Source: JAGBWK01 sp964462445
GTDB lineage: Bacteria > Bacteroidota > Bacteroidia > Bacteroidales > Muribaculaceae
Reading direction: 5' to 3'
Assembly (NCBI GenBank): GCA_964462445.1
Contig: CAYWXG010000053.1
Span: forward strand, 1-16,428
DNA: 16,428 nucleotides
The position numbers and the translations under genes are program-made. The notes beneath the pieces were generated by a model. It did not search any database. It was not told the DNA's origin and saw nothing but the letters and a program-made list of their open reading frames with translations. Below, in pieces: positions 1 to 8,093 of the stretch. Position 1 is the stretch's first letter. Every line of letters begins with the position of its first letter.

Positions 1-92
1 CTCTTATCGCAAATTAGCAATTACATTATAGGCAAACCAACTATTTGGGTATCAATATTTCTTCGTCCTTTTACTTAAACTTCCGATTACTA

Positions 93-695
93 CTATCTTA
101 GAAACTCATCTTCTGAAATTTCAACTGTTCCAAAATTGTGTTGAAGTTCACTATCTTCAACATTAATCTGCAAGATATAACTAACTATCTGCGATGAATT
201 TTTCTTGCCGAAATCAAATATATCAACACTTCGGTCATAGGATGCCATTTGTGTAAACTTTGCATTTATTTTGCCATCATCATTGTCTTTCTCCATCCAA
301 TCCTTGCCATATGCAAGTTTGAGATAATATCGTCCTTGAGGTATCATCTGAATATTAACATTTGAATTCTCTGGAACTAATACATAACGAATACATCGGT
401 CTGTCGATTCATCCATTATTTTTATTGCGACATCACACCCCTTGCCAATTTCAATGTCAAAATAATTGTCTTGCTGACCATATTTATTTTTTACGCCATA
501 TTCAATTGGAAGTTCCCCTGTTGGCTTAATTTTAGGGAAATACCATCCTTCCTCAACAAGACCTTTCTGATATTGAGACATTTTAGCTATTTCTGACTCT
601 TGTGATTGAGTAGTATTTGTGACATTTGAACAATTAGTAAATGATGAAATGCACATTATTACTAGTAGCAACGCTATAATAGAATTGAATTTCAT
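93..695 (-). CDS. Small lipoprotein of unknown function
   Basis: A 200-residue protein that I do not recognise. It starts with a short basic and hydrophobic signal peptide that runs into Phe-Thr-Asn-Cys (Cys22), a loose lipobox of the kind tolerated in Bacteroidetes, so it is probably a lipidated envelope protein. The mature part looks rich in beta strands, with alternating hydrophobic residues around 95-125 and a Gly-Arg-Tyr-Tyr-Leu-Lys segment that resembles transthyretin-like or carrier-type beta domains; this is only an impression. The reading frame is open upstream to 761, but the start at 695 is preferred: it puts the signal peptide at the N-terminus, and its ATG overlaps the stop of the 58-residue gene upstream as ATGA, implying coupled translation. 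It is the last gene on this strand in the window and may act with the operon upstream. Existence is fairly sure, function unknown. Confidence 0.75.
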   Translation of the reverse strand: MKFNSIIALLLVIMCISSFTNCSNVTNTTQSQESEIAKMSQYQKGLVEEGWYFPKIKPTGELPIEYGVKNKYGQQDNYFDIEIGKGCDVAIKIMDESTDRCIRYVLVPENSNVNIQMIPQGRYYLKLAYGKDWMEKDNDDGKINAKFTQMASYDRSVDIFDFGKKNSSQIVSYILQINVEDSELQHNFGTVEISEDEFLR

Positions 696-868
696 AAAAA
701 CAGTGTTGATATATAATTTATAATAGTTATAACGATTATTGCTACACCAACAATTTTGCATAGCATGGCAACCGCTCTTTTATGAGCGTTTTTCTTTAAC
801 ATATCATTGGTCAAAATTGGTATTACAAACCAGATTATAAGACCTATTATAATAGAAATAATACTCAT
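692..868 (-). CDS. 58-residue two-helix membrane protein
   Basis: A short open frame starting at the ATG at 866-868 and ending in TGA at 692-694. The product has a hydrophobic N-terminal segment (about residues 3-19), a basic loop (Lys25, Lys26, Lys30, Arg31) and a second hydrophobic segment (about 35-57). That is a helical hairpin whose loop should lie in the cytoplasm. Its TGA overlaps the ATG of the lipoprotein downstream as ATGA, the usual sign of translational coupling and the main reason to believe the frame. No family is recognised. It begins just after the terminator at 878-928, so it needs either read-through or its own promoter. Two-helix proteins beside lipoproteins can be toxins, anchors or small accessory subunits; nothing here decides between these. 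Confidence 0.6.
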   Translation of the reverse strand: MSIISIIIGLIIWFVIPILTNDMLKKNAHKRAVAMLCKIVGVAIIVITIINYISTLFL

Positions 869-877
869 ATCTACTAC

Positions 878-928
878 AAAAAATAAAGGTAAAGAAGTTA
901 AGTCTGCTTAAACGAAACCTCTTTACCT
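878..928 (-). terminator. Rho-independent terminator after the seven-gene operon
   Basis: Positions 887-899 and 916-928 form a 13-bp stem with one mismatched position and a 16-base loop. On the minus strand it is followed at once by a T-rich run (TTTATTTTTTG, 876-886). It sits 19 bases past the stop of the Cpl-7 membrane protein and should end or weaken transcription of the operon before the two small genes at 692-868 and 93-695. Confidence 0.75.
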
Positions 929-946
929 ATATTGAATAAGATTTTT

Positions 947-1429
947 TTAGAACAGACCTTCGCGTTTAAGTTCATTAACTCGAGTTTGAATAGTCTGGTA
1001 TTTTTCACCAAGTTTATCTTTTCGTTCTTGACCAATACCATAGTCGCCTCGAATGACCTTCAACGCTTCAGTTTCTACATCATTGGAAACATTGATAACT
1101 TGAACTGATTTGCTAGGCATAACAACATCTTGTGTTACTTCTTGTTTTTGTAAATCTGCTACACGAGATGAAGTTGTTTCGGTTTCTTGAAACTCTGGGA
1201 TTTCGATAGTATCAGTTTTATCTGAAACAATAGTGTCACTACCTTGAGCGATTTGCTCGGTTAGCTCTTGCTCAGCGATTTCATCGTTTCCACAGAATAT
1301 ACAGCAAAGTAGAACTACTATTAACAAAGCTATTATGCCAATAGTCCAACCTTTATATTTCTGCCAAAAGTTTTTATCTTTTGGTTTTTCAAAATCACTT
1401 TCGTTAAATATTTTATTATTCTCTGCCAT
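947..1429 (-). CDS. Single-pass membrane protein with Cpl-7-like C-terminus
   Basis: A 160-residue protein in three parts. The first 28 residues are charged and should be cytosolic. Residues 29-47 form one very hydrophobic helix (ending Leu-Leu-Cys-Cys-Ile-Phe-Cys). A Thr/Glu/Asp-rich linker runs to about 118, and residues 120-157 match the pattern of the Cpl-7 (CW_7) domain: Val-Ile-x-Gly-x-Tyr-Gly-x-Gly-x-x-Arg-x-x-x-Leu-Gly, then a Tyr-x-x-Ile-Gln-x-x-Val-Asn-Glu-Leu helix. Cpl-7 repeats bind the muropeptide of peptidoglycan in phage lysins and bacterial hydrolases. With positive-inside topology this domain would be periplasmic, so the protein may tie the inner membrane to the cell wall. 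Its N-terminal Lys-Ile-Phe-x-x-x-Asp-Phe-Glu-Lys motif closely copies that of the TerD protein encoded 7 bases upstream. It has no catalytic domain. Last gene before the terminator. Confidence 0.85.
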   Translation of the reverse strand: MAENNKIFNESDFEKPKDKNFWQKYKGWTIGIIALLIVVLLCCIFCGNDEIAEQELTEQIAQGSDTIVSDKTDTIEIPEFQETETTSSRVADLQKQEVTQDVVMPSKSVQVINVSNDVETEALKVIRGDYGIGQERKDKLGEKYQTIQTRVNELKREGLF

Positions 1430-1436
1430 TAGTGTA

Positions 1437-2147
1437 TTAGTTAAAAACTTCCGTAGCCAAATACATCATGCCACCTTTATAACCATCTGCCATTGGTTCA
1501 AAATTCCACAGCATCTTTTCCGCATCATATGTTACTTTGCCGAAGCATACAACATCTTTCCCTGGGAATTGTTGAGCAAGCTTGTATTCTGCAAGAAGTT
1601 CATCTGTTTCTGCATCATATATATTAACCACTGGATCATGGGCATCAGCAAATGTTTCACCATCTTTGATTCTATTCATAGCAACTGCTGCAGCAAAAAC
1701 GATTATTCCAAACTTGCGTGTGTCAACTTCACCTAAAAGTATGTGCATAGTTTCGCCACACTCATCATCATCAGACATATCATCCCATGAACCGATAACA
1801 GAACCATCTGAAGAAATGGGTAGAGTTGCTTCCATCCATTTCCTTTGGTTCTTGAAATTTGCACTTTCTTTTGCCCATGTACTAACATCACCATCCAATG
1901 GATCAAAATCTTCTGCATCAAATGGCTTTTTGGTTTTCCAACGCAGTTGTGAATTGAAATAAACCAAATCTGCACGATCGTGAATCATGCCATCTTCACC
2001 AAGAAGGAATGCGCAGATGTCCAAATCTGTACCAGCCCATGTTAGGTCTAATCTCAAAGTGTTCAAATCAGGCTTGTCAAATACAAGCTGATCTCCTATG
2101 CTTATCGACTTATCGAAATCAGCATCTGAAAAAAGTTTTTTTGCCAT
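1437..2147 (-). CDS. TerD-family protein
   Basis: A 236-residue TerD-domain protein. Residues 31-49 carry the family signature: a Leu-x-Leu-x-Leu-x-Trp strand, then Asp41-Leu-Asp43 and a hydrophobic Ala-Phe-Leu-Leu segment. The acidic loop at 122-132 (Asp-Asp-x-x-Asp-Asp-Asp-Glu), the Ile-Val-Phe-Ala-Ala-Ala-Val strand at 149-155, the Asn-Ile-Tyr-Asp segment near 175 and the Trp-Asn-Phe-Glu-Pro stretch at 214-218 complete the domain. TerD domains bind calcium through conserved acidic residues and occur in tellurite-resistance and broader stress-response clusters. This one is a lone TerD without TerB, TerC or the usual metal-export partners, so tellurite resistance is not implied. The N-terminal extension contains Lys-Leu-Phe-x-x-x-Asp-Phe-Asp-Lys (residues 4-13), shared with the membrane protein encoded next. 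It lies 12 bases after the TPR protein and is probably cytosolic. Confidence 0.92.
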   Translation of the reverse strand: MAKKLFSDADFDKSISIGDQLVFDKPDLNTLRLDLTWAGTDLDICAFLLGEDGMIHDRADLVYFNSQLRWKTKKPFDAEDFDPLDGDVSTWAKESANFKNQRKWMEATLPISSDGSVIGSWDDMSDDDECGETMHILLGEVDTRKFGIIVFAAAVAMNRIKDGETFADAHDPVVNIYDAETDELLAEYKLAQQFPGKDVVCFGKVTYDAEKMLWNFEPMADGYKGGMMYLATEVFN

Positions 2148-2159
2148 AAATCTAGAATA

Positions 2160-4685
2160 TTAATTGTTACGTTTAATTTTAGGGAATTTTCTTGTTTTTG
2201 TTGGCTTATCCGATTTTGAAGAAGGTACATCTATAGTATTTTGACTAAACACCTCTTTCGTTTTTTCTTCAATATAAACGTTAGACGTTGTTTTTCTACT
2301 ATGAGAAGGCTTTCTAAATATTTTTTTTGTATTAATGTCAATTTTAATTTCGTCCTCGGGTAACAGAGTTATAGGGGTTGGCTGGGGCCTTTTTCTTGGA
2401 CCTTTTGGACGAGAAGGCTTTTGAACAGGTTCAACCTCCTCGTTATTTGCTATAGTGTTATCTATAACATTACTTTCTGATTTTTTTCTATTTTGAGCCA
2501 TAGCCTCTTTAATTACCCTATTGTTCGCCGGAGTTCTTTTAAGAACAGAATGCCTCTTACTCATCGATAAAATTTTTTGCCAATCTCGTTCTTCATATGC
2601 TGCATCGAACTCTCGTTGAAGTGATTCAAGATTTATTTGTTCTACAGCTTTAGCACACAGTTCTGTTATATAATTATCAGATTCGATAACCAAGTAGGCT
2701 TTACAGAGAGAGAGAAGTTCTTGCCAGTCTTGCGACAGATGTTTCTCATCTATCTGACATCGTAGTTCACGTAGTTTCTCTAAAGCTACTTGACGTTGCT
2801 CTTTTTTACTAACTAAGCTTTCTTTTTGTCTATCCCATTCATGCTTGTTGTCAATATCTATATTTGACAAATCCGAACATAGAATTATAGCCTTGTCAAA
2901 ATCTTCTTGCTTAACAGCATTATCAAATTTAGTCTTTAACTCATTAATCGAGCATTGAATTCTTTGCATCTCTCCTATAACCTTTCTTCGCCTTTCTTCT
3001 ATAGACAAATCTTTAATACCTAGGAGTTCAGCATTTTCAATTTCGCGTTGTGCTTCTAAAAACGCAGATCTTTCAATATAGAAATCAATTTGATTTAGAC
3101 ACTCTTTCAGCCTTGCATACTTAGTTGCCATACTTTTGGCATCTTCAAGTAATTTCTTTGCATCATATGAATCTGGCATTACACCAAGAGCCAATCGGCT
3201 TTGCGCAACAGAATTTTCCCATTCTTTCGAATCATATGCAACGCGTGCGTTATGAATATACTCATCATATTGTTTTTTTCGAGACTTCAATTCAGAAATG
3301 ATTTCTGTAAGTTCCTCTATTTTTTGGCTAATGTATGTATTCGATGGTTTTATAGCTAATGCTGTTTTGTAAAAATTAAGAGCGTCGTCATATTGCATCT
3401 TCTTTTCCGCATCTTCTGCGAGATTAAGAGCATTCTGAAGATTTCTGCCTATCTCAATTTCTTGTTGGTGACGCAAGAATTCCTTAGTGTCCTTAATCCT
3501 TGCAGCCTCTAAATTTTCTCTTTGCTCCCTTGCAGCCAATGCAGCTACCTTTTCTGTTTCAGACTTGGTCTTGAAATTTTCTTCGTCATCATCAAACCAT
3601 TCGCAAGGTAGTTCATGATAAACATTAACTATATCGCCCAATTCCTTTTCGTGAAAATGGATAAAATCTCTGTCGGACAACGCGATATATTGAGATAATG
3701 ATTTCTTGAATTGTCCATTATCAAATGTGTCACCTATGAAGATAATACTATTTATCTCATGGCATTGTATATTATTCTCATCAAGAAGTTTTATCATTTC
3801 CGTAACAATATCATCAATTATGACCGACGTTCTTTCATCGATGTTAGCTTTTAGTACTGTAACAGGATATTTATTACCAGGTTGTTTCTTAAAATTGATC
3901 CATCCTAATGGGGTTGGTATATTCTTAGATGAACGATTAAGAGACTCTATCCATTCGTTTACAAAACGAGATAGGTACAAGTGTTCCTCACGAAATTCGT
4001 CATCTGTAGAAATGATCTGAGAAGAAGCATTTATGATTTCAATTACCTGCTCAAGTAAAGCACGAGAACGTAAATCAATTCCCAAGCCTTCTAATGTTTT
4101 TGATGACATTAAATTAAACAATTCACCATCTTGTCTATATAAAGAATAATGAAGGTTTTCGTTAGTAGCATTTGCTACCAAGGTATATGTGCTGTTTTTT
4201 ATAATATCTTTCTTGAATGCATATTCTAATGCAAGGAAATCTAAACGTGCAACAAATCCTTTCACGTCAAATCCGCTATCCTGAAGCAAACTCAAAAAAA
4301 TAGACTGACCTTCAAGTTTTATGTCAGAAGAAAATGACACATAAGTTTCTATTGGTTCTTCACCGAAACCTTCTTTAAGATCTTCAAAGACTCCTGCGTT
4401 TTGAAAAATCGTACGCATTTCGATGTCTCTTCCAAAACGTTTATATGTTTTTCCTTCACTACCTAATATGAGATTGAATATATTTGTATAGTAATTCAAC
4501 TCTCCTGCGAGAGCATTGTCCTTAAACTTATATCCGTATTCTACTCGATTGGCGGCAATGTTATTATAAAAGTATAACCAAATTCTTTCTTCATTATTTG
4601 ACAAAGATAAGGCGTGTGAGCCACTGTCATCATTGACAGTGCCCACAATATACCATTTGTCAATATATAGCGAAAGAGTCTTCAT
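2160..4685 (-). CDS. Degenerate Hsp70-like domain fused to TPR repeats
   Basis: An 841-residue protein. Residues 1-360 look like a worn Hsp70/actin-fold domain. An opening strand-turn-strand (Leu-Tyr-Ile-Asp9, then Val-Gly-Thr-Val, 6-17) sits where phosphate loop 1 belongs. A segment at 168-185 stands in for phosphate loop 2 but lacks its Asp-x-Gly-Gly-Gly-Thr. Residues 311-330 (hydrophobic strand, Ile-Gly-Asp-Thr, then Phe-Lys-Lys-Ser-Leu) match the adenosine-loop region. Without the nucleotide-binding glycines it is probably a pseudo-ATPase. Residues about 375-720 are charged helices with TPR-like units, clearest at 430-447 (Tyr-Asp-Asp-Ala-Leu-x-x-Tyr-x-x-Ala-Leu). The last 90 residues are basic, Pro- and Ser-rich and probably disordered. 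The start overlaps the stop of the actin-like gene by one base (TAATG), so the two are probably made together. Likely a cytosolic scaffold; the Hsp70 assignment is inference from motifs. Confidence 0.8.
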   Translation of the reverse strand: MKTLSLYIDKWYIVGTVNDDSGSHALSLSNNEERIWLYFYNNIAANRVEYGYKFKDNALAGELNYYTNIFNLILGSEGKTYKRFGRDIEMRTIFQNAGVFEDLKEGFGEEPIETYVSFSSDIKLEGQSIFLSLLQDSGFDVKGFVARLDFLALEYAFKKDIIKNSTYTLVANATNENLHYSLYRQDGELFNLMSSKTLEGLGIDLRSRALLEQVIEIINASSQIISTDDEFREEHLYLSRFVNEWIESLNRSSKNIPTPLGWINFKKQPGNKYPVTVLKANIDERTSVIIDDIVTEMIKLLDENNIQCHEINSIIFIGDTFDNGQFKKSLSQYIALSDRDFIHFHEKELGDIVNVYHELPCEWFDDDEENFKTKSETEKVAALAAREQRENLEAARIKDTKEFLRHQQEIEIGRNLQNALNLAEDAEKKMQYDDALNFYKTALAIKPSNTYISQKIEELTEIISELKSRKKQYDEYIHNARVAYDSKEWENSVAQSRLALGVMPDSYDAKKLLEDAKSMATKYARLKECLNQIDFYIERSAFLEAQREIENAELLGIKDLSIEERRRKVIGEMQRIQCSINELKTKFDNAVKQEDFDKAIILCSDLSNIDIDNKHEWDRQKESLVSKKEQRQVALEKLRELRCQIDEKHLSQDWQELLSLCKAYLVIESDNYITELCAKAVEQINLESLQREFDAAYEERDWQKILSMSKRHSVLKRTPANNRVIKEAMAQNRKKSESNVIDNTIANNEEVEPVQKPSRPKGPRKRPQPTPITLLPEDEIKIDINTKKIFRKPSHSRKTTSNVYIEEKTKEVFSQNTIDVPSSKSDKPTKTRKFPKIKRNN

Positions 4686-7600
4686 TAATATGCAAATATT
4701 TTATCAACAAGTGTTCTTAAATATGAAGCTGCTTCAACCATAAAGATAGGCTGATGATATGGGAAGTTTTGAGACGTAGCCCTTTTTGCTTTTAGATACT
4801 CGTCATCAGTCTTGATGAAGTTGATTATACGTCCAGGAATATCTCGAATATCCTTTCGAAGAGATTCTTCATCATCCTCGTATAGTTTTGTCGTACGACA
4901 AACAAACTCTGTAAAGACGTTCATAAACTGATCAAAGTTAGCACCTCTTCCGAATTCAAATTTTGATATATCATTGAAGTATGAGCCATCAAGTTCTTTA
5001 TCAACAGGCAAATCTATGAGAAGACCATCTAAGCCTCTATATTGTACGCCAGATTCTGCACAGATGTCAGATTCGCCAACATTATTTGCCATGTTTAGTT
5101 TTTGGGACGAACACAAACCTCGTGCAACCTCTGTCTTATTATTGACGGCTAACTGTAAGCGTAGTATAACTTCCAACTTTTTATCGCCCAATATGCACTT
5201 AACACCTCTGTTCACACAGTCTGAGTAATAGTCTTCCGTTGCCTTTTGACCTGCAGCGCTATATAACCAATGGAATAATCTACCACCCTTACCGAATGGA
5301 AGTACCTCAATGGTTTCAATTTTGTCTTCTATATTATAGTCTTTGAGCGTTTTACCTATGAGCATTCCGGAATAAAACAACAGAACACCTGTCACATATG
5401 CAGGAATTGTAAACACAAATTTTGCGTTAGCATCAAGTGATTCATAGAATATGTTATATTCATTTGCTTTAAGCTGATCAAAAATACAGTTCAAATAGTA
5501 TGGTGCTTTATCCTTATTAATTGGGTTCATCAACTCCTCAATATTCATCACATTGACACCAGTTTTGTGTCCACCGTGGAAAGTTACAAGTGCTTCGCGA
5601 AATCGCTGAGAACCAGTTACAGCATCAAAGAATACACCTGCAGCGAGTCTAACACTGCTCTCTTTTAAAAGTGAAGGTTCTCCATTATTTATTGGGTCTT
5701 TAGCTAGCATAAGAATGTCACTTGTACTACCTCCTACATCTATACCGAGGAACATATTCGTACTTGTTAAACCGAAATTTTGTTGAGACATAGCATAATG
5801 ACATACAGCTTCAGCTTCTGTTATTGGACTAGCGACTGTCGTCTGAATACCTGTAGTTGGTGTCACAGATGGTAGTGAACCAAATATCTTACTTAGTTCA
5901 TTAATGTCACTATTCATCATAGCACCAGGATAACTCCAATTAATCTTGTTAGGAGTTATTTGCTTTTGATATAAGAATGCACAAGTTTGAAGCCATAGAG
6001 ATTTAATGAAAGCACGCTTTTTTTGCAAGCCCACAGCATCATCTAACCATTTCATATTAAAATGAAGTATTCCTGCTTGAGTTGTGATTTCGCGTTTTGT
6101 CATCCTATTGACCTGAACATTCGGTCTATTTACAGGAACTCCACCAGCAATTTCTTCCTGCAAAGTAAACTTGTTGCATCTACTATCATGTTCATGGAGC
6201 CATGACTTAAATTGCCCATCATTAGAGTTATAATTGGTAAAATATAACAATTCGTCAATCTCTGCAACATGATTTGGATTTTGTATTTCCTGTCCAACAA
6301 GCATTGTTCTATAATCGTGAAACTCTATAGGAGAAACTCCTGTGTTTTGAGATTCCTGATAATAAACACAAGTATTGTTACTACCAAAATCAAAGCCGAC
6401 ATTGGCAGTAGCTACCATGGTTTTTCCTGTCAAATCCTCAACTACATCCTGACGAATGATTAAAAATCCTGCATGAGCATCATTCCCGCCTTGTTTAACC
6501 TTAACTGAGAGGCCTGTTATAGGTTTATCTGCTACAGTAATACGATATTTAGGCAAAGAATCTCCTGCATCAGCAGGTGTTGCTACCAATTCTTTGATGG
6601 CAACAGGCATTTGTGAACCATCTCCGGGATTATAATCTTCCGTATAAAAATCTCCATCTTGGTTCTTGATTATCTTGCCCATAGTCTGGTATATAGGCAT
6701 ATAGTTAGGCTGTGATGCATCGCTCTTTTGGTTATAGATATAATAACGATTCCATTTGTCCGATATAAAATTAGGCCAAAGTATGACTTTTTGTATGCTT
6801 GTCTGCCATTTAACTTTGTATTCTCGAGCCCCCAATGCCACTTCTTCACCATCAATAACAATAACCATATTGACAGTTAGCACATCCCCTTCTGGAGTAA
6901 GTTCTGCTTTCAGAGAAACGCCCTGCTTTGGTTTATATCCTAATATGCTTGATAGACCATTATGGAAAATCTCTATAGCTCTTTCTGACAAAGGAAGTGA
7001 GAAAAACTTGTTAGAGCTTCCTGTAATATCATTTACCATCAAGAAAAATACAGGAGCATCCTTCAGTGAATTTCGAGTGGTTGCCTGTTCTGTCCAACCA
7101 ACAACAAACTCATCATCTGCCAACAAAGACTGGATATCATTTATTTTTTTGTAAGTTCCTGTTGGATCAAAATATGTAAATGTGTAATCAGGCTTAAGAT
7201 ATACAGGTATCTCACTATGGAAAAGTATGTTGAATGGACACTTTAGAATTTTTCCATAGTTTGCAACTGGTCCAATTTGGTGAAGCTTACTATTACCTTT
7301 CTGAAATAGTTCATTTTCCCAATTGCGACACATCTGCATGAAACCATTAATACTTACAGATGGTTTTCCCGCTCTTTGCGAGTTTACTTTAGCATCAAAA
7401 GCAGCCAAATGAGAATTAAGATTCTTTACAAAAAGATATACTTTCTGAAGTTGAAGGGGGTTCAGATAGTTTGTCGGATCTTCAAACTTACCTTTACGAT
7501 ACCAATTGATGTCTTGCGCATCTTTTCCAAGATTATAGCTAACACCAGTAAAGACTCCTGTCAAAGGGGAGGTCCCACCAACAAGATATCCTTTATAATA

Positions 7601-8080
7601 TATAAGCTGAATATATGGTTGTGCATCAGGTGAGTTGAGTAGTTCATCCTGATTACACCACAAATCACTTTCATCAAACAGCATTCTACCGAATGCAGCT
7701 GCTATACTATAATCTCCACCTCCTACATCCATATAGACTGGCTTAGAGATACGGATGCGATCTGGGTATAATGCCATAACTGCAAGTAAACCTCGCCATT
7801 CTCCATGGAGTAACTTATAAAATTGCAGCAAACCAGCTTGATTGATATTTGGGTCAGGAGTAGAGAGGGTATGCAAAGCAAAACGGAAAAGTTTCGCTCT
7901 CGCCCATGGAGTAGGGACACCTGATATAAGTGCTCCTAGTTTATCTGCGGGCATATCGTCCAATATCTTTCCTGTCTCAATACCTTGTATGTATGAAGGG
8001 GTCTGGTCAAGTTTATTCCACTTGCCCTGCTCGCCACCTTTTTTTTCTTCGTAGCTTCGAATCAATAACGCTTTAGACAT
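4685..8080 (-). CDS. Large actin/Hsp70-fold ATPase-like protein, possibly SrfB-like
   Basis: An 1131-residue protein. The C-terminal half holds the three nucleotide-binding motifs of the actin/Hsp70 fold in order. Phosphate loop 1 is Gly-Phe-Asp-Phe-Gly-Ser-Asn-Asn-Thr (562-570). Phosphate loop 2 is Gly-Ile-Asp781-Val-Gly-Gly-Ser-Thr-Ser-Asp. The adenosine motif is Leu-Pro-Phe-Gly-Lys-Gly-Gly-Arg (927-934). All key Asp, Gly and Thr residues are present, so ATP binding is likely. Residues 1-550 form a long soluble N-terminal region that I cannot assign; it is unusual, since most actin-fold proteins begin with phosphate loop 1. There is no signal peptide or membrane helix. The architecture and size recall the SrfB group of putative virulence proteins, but I cannot confirm that family. 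Its gene lies 13 bases after the tubulin-like gene and overlaps the TPR gene, so both cytoskeletal folds and a pseudo-Hsp70 share one transcript. Confidence 0.85.
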   Translation of the reverse strand: MSKALLIRSYEEKKGGEQGKWNKLDQTPSYIQGIETGKILDDMPADKLGALISGVPTPWARAKLFRFALHTLSTPDPNINQAGLLQFYKLLHGEWRGLLAVMALYPDRIRISKPVYMDVGGGDYSIAAAFGRMLFDESDLWCNQDELLNSPDAQPYIQLIYYKGYLVGGTSPLTGVFTGVSYNLGKDAQDINWYRKGKFEDPTNYLNPLQLQKVYLFVKNLNSHLAAFDAKVNSQRAGKPSVSINGFMQMCRNWENELFQKGNSKLHQIGPVANYGKILKCPFNILFHSEIPVYLKPDYTFTYFDPTGTYKKINDIQSLLADDEFVVGWTEQATTRNSLKDAPVFFLMVNDITGSSNKFFSLPLSERAIEIFHNGLSSILGYKPKQGVSLKAELTPEGDVLTVNMVIVIDGEEVALGAREYKVKWQTSIQKVILWPNFISDKWNRYYIYNQKSDASQPNYMPIYQTMGKIIKNQDGDFYTEDYNPGDGSQMPVAIKELVATPADAGDSLPKYRITVADKPITGLSVKVKQGGNDAHAGFLIIRQDVVEDLTGKTMVATANVGFDFGSNNTCVYYQESQNTGVSPIEFHDYRTMLVGQEIQNPNHVAEIDELLYFTNYNSNDGQFKSWLHEHDSRCNKFTLQEEIAGGVPVNRPNVQVNRMTKREITTQAGILHFNMKWLDDAVGLQKKRAFIKSLWLQTCAFLYQKQITPNKINWSYPGAMMNSDINELSKIFGSLPSVTPTTGIQTTVASPITEAEAVCHYAMSQQNFGLTSTNMFLGIDVGGSTSDILMLAKDPINNGEPSLLKESSVRLAAGVFFDAVTGSQRFREALVTFHGGHKTGVNVMNIEELMNPINKDKAPYYLNCIFDQLKANEYNIFYESLDANAKFVFTIPAYVTGVLLFYSGMLIGKTLKDYNIEDKIETIEVLPFGKGGRLFHWLYSAAGQKATEDYYSDCVNRGVKCILGDKKLEVILRLQLAVNNKTEVARGLCSSQKLNMANNVGESDICAESGVQYRGLDGLLIDLPVDKELDGSYFNDISKFEFGRGANFDQFMNVFTEFVCRTTKLYEDDEESLRKDIRDIPGRIINFIKTDDEYLKAKRATSQNFPYHQPIFMVEAASYLRTLVDKIFAY

Positions 8081-8093
8081 ATCCTAATATTAA

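Noticed and set aside
1..92. Possible gene or terminator downstream of the small lipoprotein
   Set aside because: The 92 bases at the window's edge hold no usable frame and no clear hairpin with a T-run.
696..761. Longer N-terminus for the small lipoprotein, starting at 761
   Set aside because: The added residues precede a proper signal peptide and overlap the 58-residue gene; the start at 695 with ATGA coupling explains the sequence better.
1335..1962. Plus-strand open frames opposite the TerD and membrane-protein genes
   Set aside because: They are antisense images of well-supported genes with no start signal or motif of their own.
1437..2147. Tellurite-resistance operon
   Set aside because: Only one TerD domain is present; TerB, TerC, TerZ and TerA partners are missing, so metal resistance cannot be claimed.
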